NCBI RefSeq assembly: GCF_014775655.1
Contig: NZ_CP061274.1
Span: 2,046,001 to 2,110,000 of the forward strand
DNA length: 64,000 nucleotides
Direction: 5' to 3'
Source of the DNA: Clavibacter zhangzhiyongii
GTDB taxonomy: Bacteria > Actinomycetota > Actinomycetes > Actinomycetales > Microbacteriaceae
Under the pieces are notes generated by a model. The model made no database searches, was not told the DNA's origin, and worked only from the letters and a program-made list of their open reading frames with translations. A program made the position numbers and the translations under genes. Shown piece after piece: positions 54,509-64,000 of the stretch (position 1 is its first letter; the number at the start of each line of letters is the position of its first letter).

Positions 54509-55540
54509 CTACGCCCGGCCCGCGCCGGCGGCCACGTACAGCGACTCCTGCACGTCCAGCCCGTAGATGGGACGCCCCGAGTTCCAGATCACGGCGCAGG
54601 CGGCGCGCAGCGTGTCGATCGTGGATCCGCCGTCCTTGACGACCTCGACGCGGTCGCCCGCGATCCGCACCGACGCCTTGCCGACGGTCGCCACCGTGCC
54701 CTCGCCCGAGAAGCGGGTCTCCGGGTACGGCTCGTGCAGCTGGCCCAGGTGCTCGAGGATGAAGGTCGGCCGCTGGCCCTCCTCCGCTGCGAGCAGCTGC
54801 TTCGCCCGGTCGATCCCGGTGAGGACGTGCACGGACGCCATGCCCGCGCGCGTGGCGCCGAGGATGTCCGTGTCGAGCCGGTCGCCGAGGAACACGGGCC
54901 GCTCAGCGCCGAAGCGCTCGCGCGCCACGTCGAAGATGGGCGTCTCGGGCTTGCCGGCCACCACGGGCAGGCGCCCGACGGCCGTGTGCACGGCGGAGAC
55001 GAGCGTGCCGTTGCCGGGCGCGATGCCGCGCGCCACCGGGATGGTCCAGTCGGTGTTGGTCGCGACCCACACCACGTCCGGGTCGGCCAGCGCGAAGGCG
55101 GCCTCCGCGAGCTGGGTCCAGCCCACCTCGGGCGCGAACCCCTGAACGACGGCGGCGGGGCGGTCCTCCGTCGAGCGCGTGACGACGTAGCCGGCCTTCT
55201 CGAGCTCGTGCACGAGGCCCTCGCCGCCGACGACGAGGACGGTAGATCCCGCCGGTACCCGGTCGGCCAGCAGCCGGAGCGCCGCCTGCGGGGACGTCAC
55301 GACGTCCTCGGGCGCGACCGTCAGCCCGAGCGAGCTGAGGTGCGCCGCGACGGACGCGTCCGTGCGGGAGGCGTTGTTGGTGATGTAGCCCAGTCGGATG
55401 CCGTCACCCGCGGCGCGGTTCAGCGCGTCGACGGCGTGCGGGATGCTGTCCGGTCCGGCGTAGACGACGCCGTCCAGGTCGGCGAGGATCACGTCGACGC
55501 CGTCGAGCGGCGCCTTGCCCTTCGCGGCCCTAGCGAACAT
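54509..55540 (-). CDS. HAD-superfamily hydrolase, NagD/PGP type (class IIA)
   Basis: A 343-residue phosphatase with a class IIA cap. The nucleophile motif is LADLDGVVY (about residue 20), motif II is YITNNASR, the Lys motif is VAGKPETP and the acidic motif is FLGDRLDTD. A C-terminal extension (about 265-343) follows the core. Relatives hydrolyse small phosphates such as glycerol phosphate or p-nitrophenyl phosphate analogues. ATG 55540 overlaps the TPR gene by 11 bases. It is a member of the tlyA-nadK-recN operon. Confidence 0.86.
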   Translation of the reverse strand: MFARAAKGKAPLDGVDVILADLDGVVYAGPDSIPHAVDALNRAAGDGIRLGYITNNASRTDASVAAHLSSLGLTVAPEDVVTSPQAALRLLADRVPAGSTVLVVGGEGLVHELEKAGYVVTRSTEDRPAAVVQGFAPEVGWTQLAEAAFALADPDVVWVATNTDWTIPVARGIAPGNGTLVSAVHTAVGRLPVVAGKPETPIFDVARERFGAERPVFLGDRLDTDILGATRAGMASVHVLTGIDRAKQLLAAEEGQRPTFILEHLGQLHEPYPETRFSGEGTVATVGKASVRIAGDRVEVVKDGGSTIDTLRAACAVIWNSGRPIYGLDVQESLYVAAGAGRA

Positions 55541-57269
55541 CGCGGTCGCCGCCCGTCGTGTCGTCGGCGTCCGCTGCCGCGCCCTCGTCGGTGGCGACGC
55601 GCGCGCTGTCATCGCCGGACCCGTCCACGTCGGCCCCGTCCGCGTCCTCGGTCAGCTCGTCGTCGACGTCGATCGCGATGTCCTCGCTGTCGCCCGCCTC
55701 GCTCGGCGGCACGGGGGCGGCGTCGCTGCTCTGCTCGCCCACCTCGCTGGCATCGTCGACGGGCAGGGTGTCCTCCTGCTCCTCGGCGTCCTGACTCTCG
55801 GGCATGTCCTCGTCCTCCAGCTCCTCCTCGACGACCTCGACCATGTCGTCCCAGCCCTCGTCGGGATCGGCGAACGCCGCCTCCGCCCGGTCCGCGCGCT
55901 GCCGCCACGCGTCGGCCTCGTCGGAGCGTCCGAGCTCCTCGAGCACCTCCGCGTACGCGTGGAACAGGTCGGCGCTGTACGAGTACGCGACGTCGCGGTT
56001 CAACTGCGCGATCGACAGCTCGTCGAGGGCGGCCTCCGTCTGGCCGAGATCGAGGCGCGCGCCGGACATCGCGATCGCGAGGGCGACCTGCTCAGCGGCG
56101 GGCAGCGTCTCCTTCGGCACGGACCGGCCCAGCTCGAGCGCCTTGTCCGGTCGTCCCTGCCCGCGCTCGCTGTCGACCATCAGCGCCAGCTGGTCGTCCT
56201 TGCCCGAGATGCGGCGGTACGTCCGCAGCTCACGGAGCGCGAGGGCGTAGTCCCCCACCGCGTAGGCGGTGATGGCCAGCGACTCCCGCACCACGGCGAT
56301 GCGTCCGGCACGTCGGGCCGCGGACGTCGCGTGCCGGTGCGCGAGCTCCGGGTCCTCCTCGATGAGCCGCGCCGCCATCACGAGGTGCTGCGCGACGCCC
56401 TCGGCGTTGTCCTTGCTCAGCGTCTTCAGCTCGTTGCGGGCGATGCGGTCGAGATCGCCCGGCGACACGTCCTCGGGGATCTCCGGATCCTCGTGCCGCG
56501 GACGCACCGAACGCAGCTCGCGCGCACGCAGCTGCTCCTCGGTCAGAGCCTCCTCGTAGCGCGGCGCGTCGCGGTCGTTGCGCGCGGGACGCCCGTCACG
56601 GGTCCACAGCTTGTCCCCGTCGCGAGGCGGGCGCGCTCCTCCGCGACCACCGTCACGCGCGCCGTCCTTCGACCACGGCTTGCGCTCACCGTCCCGCGGA
56701 GCACGCGCAGGCGCGCCGTCCTTCGACCACGGCTTGCGCTCACCATCGCGTGCCGGCCGCGCACCGGCTCCCGCCCCGTCCTTGGACCAGGGCTTGCGGT
56801 CACCGTCGCGCGGAGCGCGTGCGGGCGCGCCGTCCTTCGACCACGGCTTGCGGTCGCCGTCGCGCGGAGCGCGCACGGGCGCGCCGTCCTTCGACCACGG
56901 CTTGCGGTCACCATCCCGCTGCGGACGTCCCGCACCGCCGCCGTCCTTGGACCACGGCTTGCGGTCACCGTCCCGCGGAGCACGCGCAGGCGCACCGTCC
57001 TTCGACCACGGCTTGCGCTCACCATCCCGCTGCGGACGCCCTGCACCGCCGCCGTCCTTCGACCACGGCTTGCGCTCACCGTCCCCTCGAGGACGATCAC
57101 CTCCGCCGTTGCGAGGACCGGCGGCACGACCCACGTCCCGCGGACCTCGCGGAGCTCCCGAGGACCCCCGGTCGTACGGCGGCTTGCCACCTTCTCGGCC
57201 TCGCGGAGAGTGGGACGATCCGCGGTCCTGGCCTTCGGGCCGGCTGTCTCGATCGGATGAGTCGCTCAC
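55530..57269 (-). CDS. TPR-like protein with expanded RKPWSKDG repeats
   Basis: A 579-residue three-part protein. Residues 63-226 hold eight copies plus one degenerate copy of an 18-20 residue Arg/Lys/Gly/Pro unit with the invariant core RKPWSKDG, alternating GGGAGRPQRDG and APARAPRDG spacers. Residues about 265-465 are helical with TPR-like ARLIEEDPELAHRHA and LFHAYAEVLEELGRSDEA. The C-terminal 95 residues are extremely acidic. The basic repeat end suggests nucleic-acid binding and the acidic tail may neutralise it; no function is known. GTG start with AGGAG upstream. First gene of the operon. Confidence 0.8.
   Translation of the reverse strand: MSDSSDRDSRPEGQDRGSSHSPRGREGGKPPYDRGSSGAPRGPRDVGRAAGPRNGGGDRPRGDGERKPWSKDGGGAGRPQRDGERKPWSKDGAPARAPRDGDRKPWSKDGGGAGRPQRDGDRKPWSKDGAPVRAPRDGDRKPWSKDGAPARAPRDGDRKPWSKDGAGAGARPARDGERKPWSKDGAPARAPRDGERKPWSKDGARDGGRGGARPPRDGDKLWTRDGRPARNDRDAPRYEEALTEEQLRARELRSVRPRHEDPEIPEDVSPGDLDRIARNELKTLSKDNAEGVAQHLVMAARLIEEDPELAHRHATSAARRAGRIAVVRESLAITAYAVGDYALALRELRTYRRISGKDDQLALMVDSERGQGRPDKALELGRSVPKETLPAAEQVALAIAMSGARLDLGQTEAALDELSIAQLNRDVAYSYSADLFHAYAEVLEELGRSDEADAWRQRADRAEAAFADPDEGWDDMVEVVEEELEDEDMPESQDAEEQEDTLPVDDASEVGEQSSDAAPVPPSEAGDSEDIAIDVDDELTEDADGADVDGSGDDSARVATDEGAAADADDTTGGDRDVR
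56592..57083 (-). repeat. In-frame 54-60 base tandem repeats encoding RKPWSKDG units
   Basis: The plus strand shows repeated near-identical CCGTCCTTCGACCACGGCTT segments about every 54-60 bases. They keep reading frame, so expansion and contraction would change the number of protein repeats without frameshift. Adjacent copies differ mostly in the spacer. Confidence 0.9.
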
Positions 57270-57554
57270 GGTGCTCCTGTCGGCCCCTCGGGCCAGATGA
57301 TGTCTGTGGTGTTGTGGGTCGTACGGAAGTCAGGTCCCAGGCTAACCGGTCCGGTAGGCACGCGCCCTCGGTGCGCCGGCACGGCCGCGCCTCCGGTCCC
57401 CGACGGTGCGGCGATCATGGCGATTCGCACCGGCGCGCACGACCAGCGGCCCAGGGGGCGCCCAGCGCCGAGCGGCGTTCTGGTGCCGGCTCGGCGCAGT
57501 CCACTCCGCATCCCAGGGCACGATCGCCCACGCGCGGTCTCCGGCGCGTTAACG
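57270..57554 (-). other. Intergenic region between the rRNA operon and the TPR operon
   Basis: No gene is visible. GACAGGAGCACC just before the GTG at 57269 is the Shine-Dalgarno of the TPR gene, and a minus-strand TAGCCT at 57339-57344 could be its -10 element; the matching -35 is weak. The rRNA terminator bounds the other side. Confidence 0.5.
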
Positions 57555-57559
57555 CAGAA

Positions 57560-57588
57560 AGGCCCGTCGCACGATGTGCGACGGGCCT
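57560..57588 (-). terminator. rRNA operon terminator
   Basis: AGGCCCGTCGCAC and GTGCGACGGGCCT form a perfect 13-base stem with a 3-base loop about 20 bases past the 5S 3' end. On the minus strand it is followed by TTCTGCG. This is a strong intrinsic terminator. Confidence 0.85.
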
Positions 57589-57609
57589 CCCCGATCATTC
57601 TCAAGTTAA

Positions 57610-57727
57610 GTCCGGCGGTGTCCTACTCTCCCACAGGGTCCCCCCTGCAGTACCATCGGCGCTGAGAGTCTTAGCTTCCGGGTTCGGAATGTGACCGGGC
57701 GTTTCCCTCTCGCTATGGCCGCCGAAA
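57610..57727 (-). rRNA. rrf: 5S ribosomal RNA
   Basis: About 118 bases starting on the minus strand with TTTCGGCGGCCATAGCG and ending CACCGCCGGAC. The internal CCCGGTCACATTCCGAACCC is characteristic of 5S rRNA. Ends are judged from conserved terminal helices and may be off by a few bases. Confidence 0.93.
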
Positions 57728-57849
57728 CACCTCATACACACCCCACAAGAGGGCATGAAATCTGTGATGAATCGACCAGTCAAGCTGGTTGTTCAATTAG
57801 TACCCGACCGTATATCGGGAACCACATAGTGGACGCAAGCAGAGTGTTT
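57728..57849 (-). other. 23S-5S spacer with the 3' half of the 23S processing stem
   Basis: The segment 57808-57840 is the near-complement of 61070-61102 on the other side of the 23S gene. In the transcript the two flanks would pair and form the RNase III-type stem that releases pre-23S rRNA. No tRNA is present. Confidence 0.7.
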
Positions 57850-62914
<5,065 letters not shown>

Positions 62915-63250
62915 TGCTTAAACGCACGACCACCCGAAGGCGACCGGCACATCTAAAGCCGGACGTGAACGGGAATCGAACACGAACCAGCAAGTTTGAA
63001 ACCGACAGAACAAATCATTACTGACTTGCTTGTTTGTTTAAATGTTTTCCAAAGGAATCCGGACACCATCCCAAAGGGACGATGCCACGGGTATTTGGCA
63101 TTTGACATTGTGCACGCTGTTGAGTTCTCAAGGAACGGACGCTCCCGACACCGACCATCACAGCCAGCCATCGGAGCTCACACTCCACCGCTCCCCGTGG
63201 GAGTGATCCAGACCCAGAAGGCCCAGCACTCACGTCGGAAGCAGAATCAG
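62915..63250 (-). other. rRNA operon leader
   Basis: The leader carries the 5' strand of the 16S processing stem (63111-63134). The minus-strand sequence there includes CTTGAGAACTCAACAG, a boxA-like antitermination element. Pairing with 61185-61208 gives 22 paired positions of 24 including wobbles. No gene is seen. Confidence 0.65.
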
Positions 63251-63280
63251 ACCCTAGCTCAGTTGGTGGTACACACGCAA
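63251..63280 (-). promoter_or_regulatory. Proximal rRNA promoter (P2)
   Basis: On the minus strand TTGCGT (63275-63280) and TAGGGT (63251-63256) are 18 bases apart. TAGGGT is a common actinobacterial -10. It lies about 340 bases before the 16S gene. Confidence 0.6.
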
Positions 63281-63378
63281 CCCGTAAGCCGCGGCAACTT
63301 CTGTTTCACCAGGATCATCACCCGCCAGAACAGCTCCGGAAGCTTTTCGCTTCCCGCCCGTTCCGGCGACAAGAGGAG

Positions 63379-63407
63379 ACATTACGCGGACCACCCCACC
63401 CCCGCAA
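63379..63407 (-). promoter_or_regulatory. Distal rRNA promoter (P1)
   Basis: On the minus strand TTGCGG (63402-63407) and TAATGT (63379-63384) are 17 bases apart, in the gap between tyrS and the rRNA leader. A short hairpin with arms GGAAGC/GCTTCC lies just downstream at 63338-63354 and may be part of the leader. Confidence 0.6.
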
Positions 63408-63470
63408 AACAACCCGCATCCCGGGCGTGTCGCGACGACCTCCGGAAGGGAGTGCCGGTCAGAGGCGCTT

Positions 63471-64000
63471 TCAGCCCACGGTGACGCCGGCGAGGGTCTT
63501 CTTGCCACGGCGCAGCACCGCGAAACGTCCGTGCAGGAGGTCGTCCAGGACGGCCCCCGCATCGGTGGTCGCGACGTTGTTCACGTACACCCCGCCCTGG
63601 GTGATCGCGCGCCGGGCCTCCCCCGCGCTCGAGACGAGGCCGGTGTCGAGGAGGGCCTGGATCACCGTGGTCCCGGTCGCGACCTGCGCGGTGGGCAGCT
63701 CGCCGAGCACCCCGAGCAGGGTGCGCTCGTCGAGCGCCGCCAGCTCCCCCTGGCCGAAGAGCGCCTGCGCCGCGGCGATCGCCGACTCGGTCGCGCCGAC
63801 CCCGTGGACCAGGGAGGTCACCTCCCATGCGAGCGTGCGCTGCGCCTCGCGACGGAACGGCTCCGACTCCACGGCCCGTGACAGCTCCTCGATGCGCGCG
63901 CGGTCGAGGAACGTGAAGATCCGCAGCCGGTGGATGACGTCCGCGTCGTCCGTGTTGAGCCAGAACTGGTAGAACGCGTACGGGCTCGTGAGCTCCGGAT
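63471..64000 (-). CDS. tyrS: Tyrosyl-tRNA synthetase, C-terminal part (5' end outside window)
   Basis: The frame is open to the window edge; 176 C-terminal residues are visible. It starts with PELTSPYAFYQFWLN, the segment that follows the KMSKS-type loop in TyrS, continues with a helical anticodon-binding domain (FLDRARIEELS, HGVGATESAIAAAQALF) and ends in an S4 RNA-binding domain (LVSSAGEARRAITQGGVYVNN, cited by its EARRAITQGGVYVN core). The catalytic HIGH and KMSKS motifs lie beyond position 64000. It is upstream of and co-oriented with the rRNA operon, a common actinobacterial arrangement. Confidence 0.93.
   Translation of the reverse strand, partial: PELTSPYAFYQFWLNTDDADVIHRLRIFTFLDRARIEELSRAVESEPFRREAQRTLAWEVTSLVHGVGATESAIAAAQALFGQGELAALDERTLLGVLGELPTAQVATGTTVIQALLDTGLVSSAGEARRAITQGGVYVNNVATTDAGAVLDDLLHGRFAVLRRGKKTLAGVTVG

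Noticed and set aside
56592-57083. Possible CRISPR-like array because of evenly spaced repeats
   Set aside because: The repeats are 54-60 bases, have no unique spacers, keep one reading frame and encode a protein repeat.
62955-62995. T-arm-like GTTCGATTCC on the minus strand in the rRNA leader
   Set aside because: The five-base T-stem does not pair and no other tRNA parts are present.
63244-63290. A tRNA D-arm-like stretch (TAGCTCAGTTGG) on the plus strand before tyrS
   Set aside because: No acceptor stem, anticodon stem or T-arm can be built around it. The same bases read on the minus strand form the -10 and spacer of a good rRNA promoter.

Overview
The window is high-GC actinobacterial DNA (about 70% or more by eye). 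GTG starts and 4-base ATGA/GTGA gene overlaps are common, and one complete rRNA operon (16S-23S-5S, no tRNA in the spacer) lies on the minus strand. The gene order der-cmk-tyrA-rluB-scpB-scpA-parA-xerD-nudix-pyrG / recN-nadK-tlyA-HAD-TPR, together with a lantibiotic precursor almost identical to michiganin A and actagardine, points to a Microbacteriaceae plant-associated genus, most likely Clavibacter. This is an inference from gene content; the 16S gene inside the window could settle it.

Layout. 1-7700: small metabolic genes (quinone reductase-like, amidohydrolase, FMN-binding PaiB-like regulator, acyl-CoA synthetase, alpha/beta hydrolase, a LysR-type HTH fragment, a MutT-like NUDIX). 7745-12353: a compact operon for four-carbon acid sugar use (KdgT-family permease, DUF1537 sugar-acid kinase, PdxA2 dehydrogenase, GntR/UTRA regulator) behind a promoter overlapped by a perfect palindrome. 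12581-19127: a secreted cutinase/PET-hydrolase-like enzyme, a ThrE exporter, an M20 amidohydrolase, small membrane proteins, a secreted chymotrypsin-like protease and a DinB-like protein. 19134-21427: two tandem paralogous membrane proteins of unknown function. 21555-25787: an FMN-dependent NtaA/DszA-type monooxygenase plus an SfnB/DszC-like partner, divergent from an MHS-type transporter.

25858-34056 is a class II lanthipeptide locus. A BcrA-type ABC exporter (ATPase plus two permeases) and a NarL-type two-component system are on the minus strand. Divergent from them are a 68-residue actagardine/michiganin-type precursor and a LanM synthetase, separated by a strong perfect hairpin. No dedicated LanT transporter or leader protease is present. 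34088-36383: a GNAT acetyltransferase, a DUF2510/PASTA membrane protein and a small membrane protein. 36528-38244: an accessory patch with a Vsr mismatch endonuclease, a divergent GIY-YIG nuclease-like gene of lower GC, and tRNA-Pro(GGG). 38329-40510: a membrane protein and a second SfnB/DszC-like flavoprotein.

40599-57269 is one long minus-strand run of housekeeping genes for ribosome assembly, nucleotide synthesis, chromosome segregation and recombination, DNA repair, NADP synthesis and rRNA methylation. It is headed by a TPR protein with an expanded RKPWSKDG repeat. 57560-63407 is the rRNA operon with its terminator, two promoters and both precursor-processing stems. The window ends inside tyrS (minus strand, 5' end missing).
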